The notes: generated by a model not told the origin, from the sequence alone. 64,000 bases of DNA from Streptomyces sp. NBC_00569 (GCF_036345255.1 NZ_CP107783.1:5688001-5752000), one strand, 5' to 3'; numbered from the stretch's first letter, positions 47,594 through 58,012 are shown. A program made the numbers and translations.

Positions 47594-49420
47594 GTGCTCG
47601 ACCACCTGATCAAAGGAGCGACCGTAGTCGACGGGACGGGAGCCCCCGCCTACGTCGCCGACGTGGGGATACGCGACGGGCGTATCGCCGTCATCGCCGA
47701 GCCGGGGGCCGTGGCGGAGCCCGCGGCGGGCAGCGAGGATGCGCGCGGCCGGATCCTCGCCCCCGGCTTCGTCGACCCGCACACCCACTACGACGCCCAG
47801 CTGTTCTGGGACCCGTACGCGACGCCGTCCCTGAACCACGGGGTGACGACCGTCGCGGGCGGCAACTGCGGCTTCACGCTCGCCCCGCTGCACCCGGAGC
47901 GGCCCGAGGACGCCGACTACACGCGCCGGATGATGTCCAAGGTCGAGGGCATGTCGCTGGTCGCGCTGGAGGAGGGCGCGCCCTGGACGTGGAACTCGTT
48001 CGGTGAGTATCTGGACGCCCTCGACGGGCGGATCGCCGTCAACGCCGGCTTCATGGTCGGGCACTGCGCGCTGCGCCGGTACGTGATGGGCGCGGACGCG
48101 GTCGGCGGGCAGCCGACGCCCGAGCAGCTTGAGCAGATGCTCGCCCTGTTCCACGAGGCGATGGACGCGGGCGCCTGGGGCTTCTCGACCACGCAGTCCT
48201 CGACGCACTCGGACGGCGACGGGCAGCCGGTCGCCTCGCGGCACGCGCGGCCCGAGGAACTGCTCGCGCTCAGCCGCGCCGTCGCCGAGCACGAGGGCAC
48301 CCAGATCGAGGCGATCGTCGCCGGGTGCCTCGACCAGTTCAGCGACGACGAGATCGACCTGTTCGTCGAGATGAGCGCGGCCGCCGGGCGGCCCCTGAAC
48401 TGGAACGTCCTCACCATCGACGCGGCCGTCCCCGAGCGGGTGCCGCGCCAGCTGATCCCCAGCGAGCGGGCCCGCAAGGCCGGCGGCCGGATCGTCGCGC
48501 TGACCATGCCGATCCTGACCCCCATGAACATGTCGCTCGGCACGTTCTGCGCCCTGAACCTCATCCCCGGTTGGGGCGAGATCCTCTCCCTGCCCGTCGA
48601 CGAGCGGATCGCGAAGCTCCGCGACCCGGCCGTGCGAGCGGAGATGCTGCGGCGCGCGGACAGCAAGGAGGTCGGCGTCTTCCGGCGGCTCGCCCACTTC
48701 GGGCGGTACGTCATCGGGGACACGTACGCGCAGGCGAACGAGGGCCTGACCGGGCGCGTGGTGGACGACATCGCGGCCGAGCGCGGCCAGGAACCCTTCG
48801 AGTGCATCATCGAGATCTGCGCGAACGACCGTCTGCGGACGGTCCTTTGGCCCATGCCCAGCGACAACGACCCGGACTCGTGGGCCCTGCGCGCCGAGAC
48901 CTGGAGCCACGAGGACGTGCTCCTCGGAGGGTCCGACGCGGGGGCTCACCTGGACCGGATGTGCGGGGCGCCGTACACGACGCGCTTCCTCGGGGACTGT
49001 CTGCGCGGGCGGAAGCTGGCTGGGATCGAGGAGGCGGTGAAGATGCTCACCGACGATCCGGCGCGGCTCTTCGGGCTGCGTGAACGCGGCCGGATCGAGG
49101 AGGGCTGGCACGCGGATCTCGTCCTGTTCGACCCGGAGCGGATCGACGCGGGCAAGGCCACCCTCGTCCACGACCTGCCCGGCGACAGCCCGCGCCTCGA
49201 CTCGAAGGCGATCGGCATCAACGCCGTCTGGGTCAACGGCGTCGAGGTCATCCGCGAGGACGTCGTGACGGGGGCCGTGCCCGGGACCGTGCTGCGGTCG
49301 GGCCGCGACACGAGGACGGTGAGCACGCTGCACCTTCCCGGGGGGCAGCCCCCGGACCCCCGGCCGGACAAGAAGGCGGTCCGGGGCTCGGCGAGTGAGA
49401 CCCCGGGCGGCACCACATGA
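47594..49420 (+). CDS. D-aminoacylase/N-acyl-D-amino-acid deacylase-family amidohydrolase
   Basis: 608 aa from GTG 47594 after AGGAGGGGG; longer frames upstream lack a good ribosome site. The metal-binding motif GFVDPHTHYDAQLFWDP is at about residues 60-76. GNCGFTLAP, the catalytic-Asp region GGSDAGAHLDRM and VWVNGVEVIREDVV complete the amidohydrolase-3 family. Members hydrolyse N-acyl or cyclic amides. In this regulon a ring-cleaving hydrolase is equally possible. The last ~30 codons come from a GC-rich repeat (49333-49365) and are probably not functional. It overlaps the ALDH gene by 4 bp. Confidence 0.88.
   Translation: MLDHLIKGATVVDGTGAPAYVADVGIRDGRIAVIAEPGAVAEPAAGSEDARGRILAPGFVDPHTHYDAQLFWDPYATPSLNHGVTTVAGGNCGFTLAPLHPERPEDADYTRRMMSKVEGMSLVALEEGAPWTWNSFGEYLDALDGRIAVNAGFMVGHCALRRYVMGADAVGGQPTPEQLEQMLALFHEAMDAGAWGFSTTQSSTHSDGDGQPVASRHARPEELLALSRAVAEHEGTQIEAIVAGCLDQFSDDEIDLFVEMSAAAGRPLNWNVLTIDAAVPERVPRQLIPSERARKAGGRIVALTMPILTPMNMSLGTFCALNLIPGWGEILSLPVDERIAKLRDPAVRAEMLRRADSKEVGVFRRLAHFGRYVIGDTYAQANEGLTGRVVDDIAAERGQEPFECIIEICANDRLRTVLWPMPSDNDPDSWALRAETWSHEDVLLGGSDAGAHLDRMCGAPYTTRFLGDCLRGRKLAGIEEAVKMLTDDPARLFGLRERGRIEEGWHADLVLFDPERIDAGKATLVHDLPGDSPRLDSKAIGINAVWVNGVEVIREDVVTGAVPGTVLRSGRDTRTVSTLHLPGGQPPDPRPDKKAVRGSASETPGGTT
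49333..49365 (+). repeat. GC-rich Streptomyces-type repeat at the 3' end of the deacylase gene
   Basis: The stretch runs from CCTTCCCGGGGGGCAGCCCC onward through the CGGACCCCCGG part. It resembles a repeat often found after Streptomyces genes (from memory). Here it is read through in frame and encodes PGGQPPDPRPD near the C-terminus. Confidence 0.5.
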
Positions 49421-50883
49421 CGCACGCGCAGAGGCTGTTCATCGGCGGCGAGTGGACCGAGCCGGACGGCGGGCACTACGAGGTCGTCGACCCCGCGTCG
49501 GAGGAGGTCGTCGGGCTCGCCCCCGAGGCGTCCCGCGCGCAGGTCCACGACGCGGCGTCGGCGGCCCGCGAGGCCTTCGCGTCCTGGTCCGCCACGAGGC
49601 CGGAGGAGCGCGCCGCGATCCTGGACCGGGCCGCCGACGTGATGCAGCGCGACTTCGCGGCGAACGCGGAACTCGCGCAGGCGGAGAGCGGCGCGACGAG
49701 CGGGACGGCGCGCGGGATGCAGGTCGCGGTCGGGGTGGCGCGGTTCCGCCGCTACGCGAAGGGCGCGCTCGAACCCGTCGAGCAGGGGCTGCCGCCGCAG
49801 ATCAACGAGGCGGGACCCATGGGGAAGGCGGGCGTGCTCGGGGCGCTCGCCGTACGGCAGCCTGTCGGCGTCGTCACCTGCATCACGTCGTACAACAACC
49901 CGTGGGCGAACCCGGCCGGGAAGGTCGCCCCGGCGCTCGCCATGGGGAACACGGTCGTCGTGAAGCCCGCCCCGCAGGACCCGCTGTCGGTGTACCGGAT
50001 GGCGGCCGCTCTGGAGGAGGCGGGGGCACCGCCCGGTGTGGTGAACGTGGTCAGCGGGACGGCTGTGGACGTGGGCGAGGCGGCCGTCGACTCGCCGGAC
50101 GTCGACATGGTCAGCTTCACCGGCTCCACCGCGGTCGGCCGGCGCATCGGCGAGGTGTGCGGGCGCGGGATGAAGCGGCAGCTGATGGAGCTGGGCGGCA
50201 AGGGCGCGGCGCTCGTCTTCGACGACCTGGACGAGGCGGGTCTCGCCTCGGCGGTCTCGGGGATCGGCACGACGTACGCCTTCTACAGCGGGCAGATCTG
50301 CACGGCGCCGACGCGGGTGATCGCGCAGCGCGGGGTGTACGACGCGCTCGTCTCGAAGCTGGCCGCGTACGTCGGCCACATGAAGGTGGGCGATCCGAGG
50401 GCGCGGGGGACGGTCGTCGGGCCGGTGATCTCGGCGGCGCACCGCGACCGCGTCGAGTCGTACGTCGAGCTGGGCCGCAAGGAGGGGGCACGGGTCGTCG
50501 CGGGCGGCGAGCGGCCGGCGCTGGACCGGGGTTTCTATGTCGCCCCGACGCTTCTCGCGGACTGCACCAACGACATGCGGGTCGTGCGGGAGGAGATCTT
50601 CGGCCCGGTCGTGGTGGTCGTGCCCTTCGACGACGAGGAGGAGGGAGTGGCTCTCGCCAACGACAGCGAGTACGGCCTGATCGACTACGTGTGGTCGGGG
50701 GACGTGGCGCGGGCGTTCCGGGTGGCCCGGCGGCTGCGGGCCGGCGGGGTCGGAGTGAACACGGTCGGCCGGAACATGGAGGCGCCGTTCGGCGGCTTCA
50801 AGCAGAGCGGCGTGGGCCGGGACGTGGGCTCGTACGCGCTGCACGCCTACAGCGAGCTCCAGTCGATCGTGTGGCAGGGGTGA
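49417..50883 (+). CDS. NAD(P)-dependent aldehyde dehydrogenase
   Basis: 488 aa, ATGA overlap with the deacylase. The catalytic Glu lies in MELGGKGAALVF (about residue 251), and the catalytic Cys in SGQICTAPTRV (about 288). NPWANPAGKVAPALAMGN and the FTGST cofactor motif are present. The C-terminal APFGGFKQSGVGRDVG is the family signature. It would oxidise an aldehyde released in the pathway to an acid that the CoA ligases could activate. Last gene of the LLM-deacylase-ALDH operon. Confidence 0.93.
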   Translation: MTHAQRLFIGGEWTEPDGGHYEVVDPASEEVVGLAPEASRAQVHDAASAAREAFASWSATRPEERAAILDRAADVMQRDFAANAELAQAESGATSGTARGMQVAVGVARFRRYAKGALEPVEQGLPPQINEAGPMGKAGVLGALAVRQPVGVVTCITSYNNPWANPAGKVAPALAMGNTVVVKPAPQDPLSVYRMAAALEEAGAPPGVVNVVSGTAVDVGEAAVDSPDVDMVSFTGSTAVGRRIGEVCGRGMKRQLMELGGKGAALVFDDLDEAGLASAVSGIGTTYAFYSGQICTAPTRVIAQRGVYDALVSKLAAYVGHMKVGDPRARGTVVGPVISAAHRDRVESYVELGRKEGARVVAGGERPALDRGFYVAPTLLADCTNDMRVVREEIFGPVVVVVPFDDEEEGVALANDSEYGLIDYVWSGDVARAFRVARRLRAGGVGVNTVGRNMEAPFGGFKQSGVGRDVGSYALHAYSELQSIVWQG

Positions 50884-50973
50884 CGGCAGGAGGGGACCGC
50901 GGGGGACGGCGCGGGTAACCGCCGGAGACATCACACGGAAAATTTTGAACCCGGCAAATCGGGCGCTGCTGCG

Positions 50974-51002
50974 ATTACCGAATATCGGACGTCGTCGGTA
51001 AT
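50974..51002. promoter_or_regulatory. ATTACCGA/TCGGTAAT inverted repeat upstream of an APC permease
   Basis: Two perfect 8-bp arms (50974-50981 and 50995-51002) separated by 13 bp lie in the relatively AT-rich 257-bp gap between the ALDH and permease genes. It is a candidate operator for the permease and unrelated to the CTGACG regulon. Confidence 0.4.
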
Positions 51003-51140
51003 TCCTTCCGATGAATGGGGTTAACCTGAAGATGCCTTGAGGGCGTGGGATGGTTACGTGAATCGGCCATCGATTCAAAGGTGGCCGGTTTCAGTCCATG
51101 TCCCCCTTATGCGGAAACCGCAGCATTTAACGTCCTGTTC

Positions 51141-52706
51141 ATGACTGAGCTGGACGCGCGGCCGACGCAGGCTGCCCACGACACGGCAGGCGGCGCCCCC
51201 GACGGGGGCGTCCGCAGCAAGGGCCTCGGCGGGAACTCCGTCGGGCTGGTCGGCAGCGCGGTCATCGGTATCTCGACCGTGGCGCCCGTCTACTGCCTGA
51301 CCTCGACGCTCGGCTCCACGTCCGGCGAGGTCGGCCTCCAGATGCCCGCCGTGTTCCTGGCCGGGTTCCTGCCGATGCTGCTCGTCGCCTTCGCCTACCG
51401 CGAGCTGAACAAGGCCATGCCCGACTGCGGCACGTCGTTCACATGGACCGTGAAGGCCTTCGGCCCGCGCGTGGGCTGGATGTGCGGCTGGGGCCTCGTC
51501 ATCGCGACGATCATCGTGCTGTCCAACCTGGCCGGTGTCGCGACGTCGTACTTCTGGCTCCTCGCGGGCGAGATCACCGGCAACACCTCCGTCGGCGCCC
51601 TGGACGACAACAAGGCCGTCCACATCGTCACCTGTCTCGCCCTGATCGCCGCCGCGACCGCGATCAGTTACCGCGGCATGACGGCGACGAAGGGCGTCCA
51701 GTTCACGCTCGTCGGCCTCCAGCTCGTCGTGCTCGCCGTGTTCGTCGTGATGGCCGTCGTCAAGGCGGGATCGGCCGAGTTCCCCACGTCCGTGCCGTTC
51801 TCCTGGACGTGGCTCGACCCGTTCTCGGTGAAGTCGTTCGGCGCGTTCACCGCGGGCCTGTCCCTGTCGATCTTCATGTACTGGGGCTGGGACACCTGCC
51901 TCACCGCGAACGAGGAGACCATCGGCAGCGAGAAGACGCCCGGCCGCGCCGCCCTCATCGCGATGGTCGTGCTCGTCGGCTCCTACCTCGCCACCGGCGT
52001 CGCCGCCCAGATGGTCGTCGGCTCCGGCGGCAAGGGCCTCGGCCTCGCCAACCCCGCGACGTCCGACAACGTCTTCGCCGCCCTCGCCGGCCCCGTCATG
52101 GGCCCCACCCTCGGCATCCTGCTCTTCGTCGCCGTCCTCGCCTCGGCCGCGGCCAGCCTGCAGACCACGTTCATCCCGGTCGCCCGCACGGTCCTCGCCA
52201 TGGCGACGTACGAGGCGCTGCCCGCCTCCTACGCCCGCGTCCACCCGCGCTTCAGGACCCCGGGCCGCGCCACGGTCACCGCGGGCGTCGCCACCGGCGT
52301 GTTCTACACGGTCATGACGCTGGTCTCCGAGCACGTCCTCGTCGACACGATCTACGCGCTCGGCCTCATGATCTGCTTCTACTACGCGCTCACGGCGTTC
52401 GCCTGCGCCTGGTACTTCCGCTCCGAGCTGCTGCGCTCGCCCCGGGACTTCTTCTTCAAGGCCCTCTTCCCCGTCCTCGGCGGTGTCCTGCTGTCCGCCG
52501 TGTTCGTGAAGACCCTCGTCGACATGTGGAACCCGGCGTACGGCAGTGGCTCCTCCGTCCTCGGCGTCGGCTCCGTCTTCGTGATCGGCGTCGGCCTGCT
52601 GCTCGTCGGCTTCGTGATCATGCTCGTGATGGGGCGGCGCAGCCCGGCGTTCTTCCGCGGCGAGGTGCTGACGCGGGAGACGCCGGTGCTGGTCGTCGAG
52701 GACTAG
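51141..52706 (+). CDS. APC-superfamily amino acid permease
   Basis: 521 aa from ATG 51141. About 12 hydrophobic segments begin at SVGLVGSAVIGISTVAPVYCLTSTLG (about residues 32-57). MPDCGTSFTWTVKAFGPRVGW and SIFMYWGWDTCLTANEET are APC signatures. It should import an amino acid or amine. The AT-rich upstream region is large for this window, suggesting its own regulation. It converges on the PHP-domain gene. Confidence 0.9.
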   Translation: MTELDARPTQAAHDTAGGAPDGGVRSKGLGGNSVGLVGSAVIGISTVAPVYCLTSTLGSTSGEVGLQMPAVFLAGFLPMLLVAFAYRELNKAMPDCGTSFTWTVKAFGPRVGWMCGWGLVIATIIVLSNLAGVATSYFWLLAGEITGNTSVGALDDNKAVHIVTCLALIAAATAISYRGMTATKGVQFTLVGLQLVVLAVFVVMAVVKAGSAEFPTSVPFSWTWLDPFSVKSFGAFTAGLSLSIFMYWGWDTCLTANEETIGSEKTPGRAALIAMVVLVGSYLATGVAAQMVVGSGGKGLGLANPATSDNVFAALAGPVMGPTLGILLFVAVLASAAASLQTTFIPVARTVLAMATYEALPASYARVHPRFRTPGRATVTAGVATGVFYTVMTLVSEHVLVDTIYALGLMICFYYALTAFACAWYFRSELLRSPRDFFFKALFPVLGGVLLSAVFVKTLVDMWNPAYGSGSSVLGVGSVFVIGVGLLLVGFVIMLVMGRRSPAFFRGEVLTRETPVLVVED

Positions 52707-52734
52707 GGCCCCTCGTTCGGATCCGGGACAGCCC

Positions 52735-54264
52735 CTACTTGCCGAGGAACACCGGGTTCGTGAACGCCGTGAGCGCCCCCGGCAGGCCCGGGACCGTCGG
52801 CGCGTGCCGGACCTCGGCCCGTACATAGGCCGCGTACGACGCCGTCGTGCGCCACTCGGCCGTGCCCGACCCGGACTCGGGGAGCGCCGGCGCGGTGAAC
52901 AGCGTGCCCTGGTCCGTGACCACGTGGAGCGTGCAGCCCGGGGCGCCCTTGACCTCCAGGCGGACGGTGACCGGCGCGTCGGGGTCCACGGGGAGGCGCT
53001 CGCCGATGCCCGCGTGCTCGCCGCGCGAGCCGGACGCCGTGAACGTCAGCTCCACGGACTTCGACTCGGCGACGTAACTGCGGCCCGCCTTGATGCCCGC
53101 CTGGACGGCCTCCCGGGTCAGGTCGTCGGCGAGGACCACCGTCTGCGGGCCGCCGATGCGGTCCGGGTCGCGGTGGGCGTCGCTGTTGCCCATCGCGGGG
53201 ATCCACTCACGCGAACCCCGCACGGACGCCACCAGCGTGTTGTCCCAGTCGGCCAGGGAGATCTCGTCGTCCGCCGTGTACGGGCCGTTCCACACCTCGA
53301 CGGCGTCCGCCTCGCCGAAGCCGAACTTCCAGTTGCAGCCGATGCAGGTGGCGTGCGGATGCGCCGGCACCACCAGGCCGCCGGCCCGCCGGACCTCGCG
53401 CGCGTACGTGCCGAAGCGGTTGTCGCGGGCGCGGTAGCGCCAGTCGACGAACGTGCCCGGGTCCGTGCCGAGCGCCACCACGTGCCCGTTACGGGTCGTG
53501 ATCTCCTCGCCCAGCATGATGAGCAGGTCGTCGCCCGCCTGGTCGGCCCAGTGGGCGTGCGACGAGTACGTGTTGTGGTCGGACGAGTTGATGAAGTCCA
53601 GGCCCGCCGCGCGCGCGAGCGCCGCGATCTCGGCGGGCGTGCGCCTGCCGTCCGAGAACCACGAGTGGATGTGGCAGTCCCCGCGGTACCAGGCACGGCC
53701 CCGGCCCTTGGCGCGCGAGGGCGGGTACACCGGGCGAGGCGTCCGCCCCTGCTCGCCGTATGTGAGCGTGACGGTCAGCTCGTACGGGAGGCCCTCGGGC
53801 GCCACCGTGTACGGGCCGAGCGCGATGTGCCAGGTGCCCGCGCGGACCGGCCCCGGGATGTAGCCCGGCGTCGCGTCGTCCGCCCGTACGAAGAACTCGG
53901 TGCGCGCGCCGCCCGACCAGCCGCGGAAGCCCTTCCCGCCGAGCTCGGTGCCCCGCTCGTCGAACACCCCGATGTCCAGGGCGTTGTTCTGCGTACCGGC
54001 CGGGACGGTCGCCTTCGTGTAGGTGTACGCGACGTGGATCTCGCGGACCCCGCGCGGCACCTCGACCGGCACGTACACGAAGTCGGGCGCGCCGGGCGGC
54101 AGCGTCCCCTTCACGGTGCGCGTCGTCTTCGTTCCGTCCACCGGTGTGCGGCCGTCGGCCGCGCTCGCGAAGCTCACACTGCTCAACGTAAGCGCGGTGG
54201 CCGCTCCCGTCACGAACAGCGCGCGTCTGCCCATGCCGGTCGTGGTGTGGTCGTCCTCGCACAT
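52735..54264 (-). CDS. Exported PHP-domain phosphoesterase, CehA/McbA family
   Basis: 509 aa. The signal sequence MGRRALFVTGAATALTLSSVSFASA (from residue 11) has an RRALF motif, suggesting Tat export. An N-terminal beta-domain (about 40-185) precedes the PHP metallohydrolase domain. That domain carries CHIHSWFSDG (H-x-H), INSSDHN, VPAHPHAT and GNSDAHRDP, the metal ligands of the CehA/McbA group. Known relatives hydrolyse esters such as carbaryl. The natural role here is probably extracellular phosphodiester or ester hydrolysis. It is divergent from the LLM gene at 54431. Confidence 0.9.
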   Translation of the reverse strand: MCEDDHTTTGMGRRALFVTGAATALTLSSVSFASAADGRTPVDGTKTTRTVKGTLPPGAPDFVYVPVEVPRGVREIHVAYTYTKATVPAGTQNNALDIGVFDERGTELGGKGFRGWSGGARTEFFVRADDATPGYIPGPVRAGTWHIALGPYTVAPEGLPYELTVTLTYGEQGRTPRPVYPPSRAKGRGRAWYRGDCHIHSWFSDGRRTPAEIAALARAAGLDFINSSDHNTYSSHAHWADQAGDDLLIMLGEEITTRNGHVVALGTDPGTFVDWRYRARDNRFGTYAREVRRAGGLVVPAHPHATCIGCNWKFGFGEADAVEVWNGPYTADDEISLADWDNTLVASVRGSREWIPAMGNSDAHRDPDRIGGPQTVVLADDLTREAVQAGIKAGRSYVAESKSVELTFTASGSRGEHAGIGERLPVDPDAPVTVRLEVKGAPGCTLHVVTDQGTLFTAPALPESGSGTAEWRTTASYAAYVRAEVRHAPTVPGLPGALTAFTNPVFLGK

Positions 54265-54430
54265 GCTGCGGCTCCCAGGGTCTCGTGACGTTCCGTCTGT
54301 GACGTGGGTGGTGCATGCAACTCTGGTATTGAGCCGTGAACTCCCCCGTAAGGGAAGGGGAGCGGAGTCTTACGACTGTCCGCCCGGAGAGTCCATGGAC
54401 TCCTGAGGGGCGGGCCGGTAGTAATGCCCC

Positions 54431-55261
54431 ATGCGGATCTCGACCACGATCTTCCTGACCGACGAGACCATCACCCCCGTGCGGCTCGCGCGTGAGCTGG
54501 AGCAACGCGGATTCGCCGGGCTGTATCTGCCCGAGCACACACACATCCCGGTGGAGCGGGCGACGCAGTATCCGGCCGGAGGCGAACTGCCCGCCGAGTA
54601 CGGCCGCACCCTCGACCCGTTCGTCGCGCTCGGGCAGGTCGCCGCCGTCACCGAGCGGCTCGGGCTCGGCACCGGCATCACGCTGATCGCCCAGCACGAC
54701 CCCATCGACCTGGCGAAGCAGATCGCCACCCTCGACCACCTCTCCGGCGGCCGTTTCACGCTCGGCCTCGGCTTCGGCTGGAACGTCGAGGAGGCCGCCG
54801 ACCACGGCGTCGACTGGCGCACGCGGCGCGAGCTCGGCCGGGAGCGCATGGGCCTCATGCGGGCCCTGTGGGCACAGGAACCGACCGCGTACGACGGGGA
54901 GTTCGGGGTGTCGGTGCGGGCCAGCCACGCCTACCCGAAGCCGGTGGGCGGCGCGCCCCGCACGCTGATCGGGGGAGCGGCGGGCCCGAAGCTGTTCGCG
55001 CACATCACCGAGTACGCCGACGGCTGGCTGCCCATCGGCGGGCGCGGCCTGACCGAGTCGATGCCCGTGCTGCGGGCCGGCTGGGAGGAGGCGGGCCGCG
55101 ACCCGGCGGACCTGCACGTCGTCCCGTACGCGGTCCTGCCGAGCCCGGGCAAGCTCGCGCACTACGCGGAGCTCGGCATCGACGAGGTCGTCCTCCAACT
55201 GCCCCCGGCGGACGAGACATCGGTCCTCAAGATCCTCGACGAGTACGAGCAGTACCTGTAG
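54431..55261 (+). CDS. LLM-class F420-dependent oxidoreductase
   Basis: 276 aa. [17 protein letters not shown] (about residues 28-44) and [33 protein letters not shown] (about 89-121) are diagnostic of the F420-dependent luciferase-like group. It lies 98 bp upstream of fbiC on the same strand, linking it by position to F420 metabolism. No CTGACG operator precedes it. Confidence 0.9.
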   Translation: MRISTTIFLTDETITPVRLARELEQRGFAGLYLPEHTHIPVERATQYPAGGELPAEYGRTLDPFVALGQVAAVTERLGLGTGITLIAQHDPIDLAKQIATLDHLSGGRFTLGLGFGWNVEEAADHGVDWRTRRELGRERMGLMRALWAQEPTAYDGEFGVSVRASHAYPKPVGGAPRTLIGGAAGPKLFAHITEYADGWLPIGGRGLTESMPVLRAGWEEAGRDPADLHVVPYAVLPSPGKLAHYAELGIDEVVLQLPPADETSVLKILDEYEQYL

Positions 55262-55359
55262 AGGCGGCGCGGGGCGCGGGTGAAACGTGTATGTCGCGTG
55301 ATCCCGCGCACGTCAGCGCGGCGCAGACGCCGCCGGTGGGCGCTCGTATCCTCGGGAGC

Positions 55360-57957
55360 ATGACTGATCCGGAGCCTGTACGACCCACCGCCAACGCGAT
55401 GCGCCGCGCGTTGAAGCGGTCCCGCGACGGCGTCGCCCTCGACACGGCCGAGGCGGCGGTCCTGCTCCAGGCCCGCGGGGACGACCTGCGGGACCTGGCG
55501 GCGTCCGCCGCGCGCGTGCGCGACGCGGGCCTGAAGGCCGCGGGCCGCCCGGGCGTCATCACGTACTCGAAGAAGGTCTTCATCCCGCTGACCCGGCTGT
55601 GCCGGGACAAATGCCACTACTGCACGTTCGTGACCGTCCCCGGCAAGCTGCGCCGGGACGGCCACGGGATGTACCTCTCGCCGGACGAGGTCCTCGACAT
55701 CGCCCGCCGCGGCGCCGAGATGGGCTGCAAGGAGGCGCTGTTCACGCTCGGCGACCGGCCCGAGGACCGCTGGCCCGAGGCCCGCGAGTGGCTGGACGCG
55801 CACGGGTACGACGACACGCTCGCCTATGTGCGCGCCATGGCGATCCGGGTCCTGGAGGAGACGGGACTGCTCCCGCACCTCAACCCCGGCGTCATGACAT
55901 GGACCGACCTCCAGCGCCTCAAGCCGGTCGCGCCGTCCATGGGCATGATGCTGGAGACGACGGCGACGCGCCTGTGGTCCGAGCCGGGCGGCCCGCACCA
56001 CGGCTCGCCCGACAAGGAACCCGCCGTCCGGCTGCGGGTCCTGGAGGACGCGGGCCGGTCGAACGTCCCGTTCACCACCGGCGTCCTCATCGGCATCGGC
56101 GAGTCCTACGAGGAGCGCGCCGACTCCCTCTTCCAGCTGCGCCGCATCCAGCGCAGCTACCACGGCATCCAGGAAGTCATCGTCCAGAACTTCCGGGCCA
56201 AGCCGGACACGGCGATGCGCGGCATGCCGGACGCCGAGCTGGAGGAGCTCGCCGCGTGCATCGCGGTCGCCCGCCACATCCTCGGCCCCTCCGCCCGCAT
56301 CCAGGCCCCGCCGAACCTGGTCGACGAGGAGTACGCGCTCCTGATCGGCGCCGGCATCGACGACTGGGGCGGGGTGTCGCCGCTGACCCCGGACCATGTG
56401 AACCCCGAGCGCCCCTGGCCGCACATCGACGAACTCGCCGCGAAGACGGGCGAGGCGGGCTTCGAGCTGCGTGAACGCCTGACGATCTACCCGGAGTTCA
56501 TCGAGCGCGGCGAGCCGTGGCTCGACCCGCGTCTGCTGCCGCACGTACGGGCCCTCGCCTGCGCCGACACCGGTCTCGCCGACGAGGAAGCGCGCCCCAC
56601 GGGCCTGCCCTGGCAGGAGCCCGACGAGGGGTTCACCGCCACCGGCCGCACGGACCTGCACCGCACCATCGACACGACGGGCCGCACGTCCGACCGGCGC
56701 GACGACTTCGACGACGTGTACGGCGACTGGGAGGCGCTGCGCGAGCAGGCCGCGCCCGGCATGGTCCCGCAGCGCATCGACGGCGACGTGCGCGCCGCGC
56801 TCGCGACGGCGGCCGACGACCCGACGAAGCTCACCGACGACGAAGCGCTCGCCCTGCTGCACGCGGACGGCCCGGCGCTCGACGCCCTCTGCCGCGTCGC
56901 GGACGACATCCGCAAGACGGTGAACGGCGACGACGTCACGTACATCGTCACGAGGAACATCAACTTCACGAACGTCTGCTACACCGGCTGCCGTTTCTGC
57001 GCCTTCGCGCAGCGCCGCACGGACGCGGACGCGTACACGCTCTCGCTCTCCCAGGTCGCCGACCGGGCCGAGCAGGCGTGGGACGTGGGCGCCGTCGAGG
57101 TGTGCATGCAGGGCGGCATCCACCCCGACCTGCCGGGCACGGCCTACTTCGACATCGCGAAGGCGGTGAAGGAGCGCGTCCCCGGCATGCACGTGCACGC
57201 GTTCTCCCCGATGGAGGTGGTGAACGGCGCGACGCGCACGGGCATGTCGATCCGGGACTGGCTCACGGCGGCGAAGGAGGCCGGCCTCGACTCCATCCCC
57301 GGCACGGCGGCCGAGATCCTCGACGACGAGGTCCGCTGGGTCCTCACCAAGGGCAAGCTGCCCACGGCGACGTGGATCGAGGTCATCAAGACGGCCCACG
57401 AGCTGGGCATCCGCTCGTCGTCGACGATGATGTACGGGCATGTGGACCAGCCCCGCCACTGGCTCGGCCACTTCCGCACGCTGGCCGGCATCCAGCGGGA
57501 CGCCCTGTCCAAGAACGTGGGCGGCTTCACGGAGTTCGTGACGCTCCCGTTCATCCACACCAACGCGCCGGTCTACCTGGCGGGCATCGCGCGTCCGGGC
57601 CCGACGACCCGCGACAACAGGGCCGTCACCGCCATGGCGCGTGTCCTCCTGCATCCCTACATCCCGAACATCCAGACGAGCTGGGTGAAGCTGGGCACGG
57701 AGGGCGCCGCGGAGATGCTGCGCTCGGGGGCGAACGACCTGGGCGGCACGCTGATGGAGGAGACCATCTCCCGTATGGCGGGCTCCAGTTACGGCTCGTA
57801 CCGCTCCATCAAGGATCTCGTCACGATCGCGGAGGAAGCGGGCCGGCCGGCGAAGCCGCGCACGACGCTGTACGGCGAGGTCCCGCCGGAGCGGCAGCAC
57901 GCGGCGACGGCCTCGGACGGCCACCTGCCGGAACTGCTGCCGGTCCTGGGGGACTGA
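55360..57957 (+). CDS. fbiC: FO synthase (fused CofG-CofH), F420 biosynthesis
   Basis: 865 aa from ATG 55360 after CTCGGGAGC. Two radical-SAM domains: the CofG half with C81-x3-C85-x2-C88 ([11 protein letters not shown]) and the CofH half with C540-x3-C544-x2-C547 ([11 protein letters not shown]). Each binds a [4Fe-4S] cluster and S-adenosylmethionine. Together they make 7,8-didemethyl-8-hydroxy-5-deazariboflavin from tyrosine and the flavin precursor. The fused form is usual in actinobacteria. It supplies the cofactor for the LLM and DDN-like enzymes of this window. Confidence 0.97.
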   Translation: MTDPEPVRPTANAMRRALKRSRDGVALDTAEAAVLLQARGDDLRDLAASAARVRDAGLKAAGRPGVITYSKKVFIPLTRLCRDKCHYCTFVTVPGKLRRDGHGMYLSPDEVLDIARRGAEMGCKEALFTLGDRPEDRWPEAREWLDAHGYDDTLAYVRAMAIRVLEETGLLPHLNPGVMTWTDLQRLKPVAPSMGMMLETTATRLWSEPGGPHHGSPDKEPAVRLRVLEDAGRSNVPFTTGVLIGIGESYEERADSLFQLRRIQRSYHGIQEVIVQNFRAKPDTAMRGMPDAELEELAACIAVARHILGPSARIQAPPNLVDEEYALLIGAGIDDWGGVSPLTPDHVNPERPWPHIDELAAKTGEAGFELRERLTIYPEFIERGEPWLDPRLLPHVRALACADTGLADEEARPTGLPWQEPDEGFTATGRTDLHRTIDTTGRTSDRRDDFDDVYGDWEALREQAAPGMVPQRIDGDVRAALATAADDPTKLTDDEALALLHADGPALDALCRVADDIRKTVNGDDVTYIVTRNINFTNVCYTGCRFCAFAQRRTDADAYTLSLSQVADRAEQAWDVGAVEVCMQGGIHPDLPGTAYFDIAKAVKERVPGMHVHAFSPMEVVNGATRTGMSIRDWLTAAKEAGLDSIPGTAAEILDDEVRWVLTKGKLPTATWIEVIKTAHELGIRSSSTMMYGHVDQPRHWLGHFRTLAGIQRDALSKNVGGFTEFVTLPFIHTNAPVYLAGIARPGPTTRDNRAVTAMARVLLHPYIPNIQTSWVKLGTEGAAEMLRSGANDLGGTLMEETISRMAGSSYGSYRSIKDLVTIAEEAGRPAKPRTTLYGEVPPERQHAATASDGHLPELLPVLGD

Positions 57958-57973
57958 GCGGGATCACGCGCGA

Positions 57974-58007
57974 GGGGGTGGGTGAACCCATGGGCTCACC
58001 CACCCCC
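57974..58007. terminator. Bidirectional hairpin between fbiC and the FG-GAP gene
   Basis: GGGGGTGGGTGA (57974-57985) pairs with TCACCCACCCCC (57996-58007) over a loop that is itself self-complementary (CCCATGGG). It occupies the 55-bp gap between convergent genes. Confidence 0.8.
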
Positions 58008-58012
58008 GTCCG

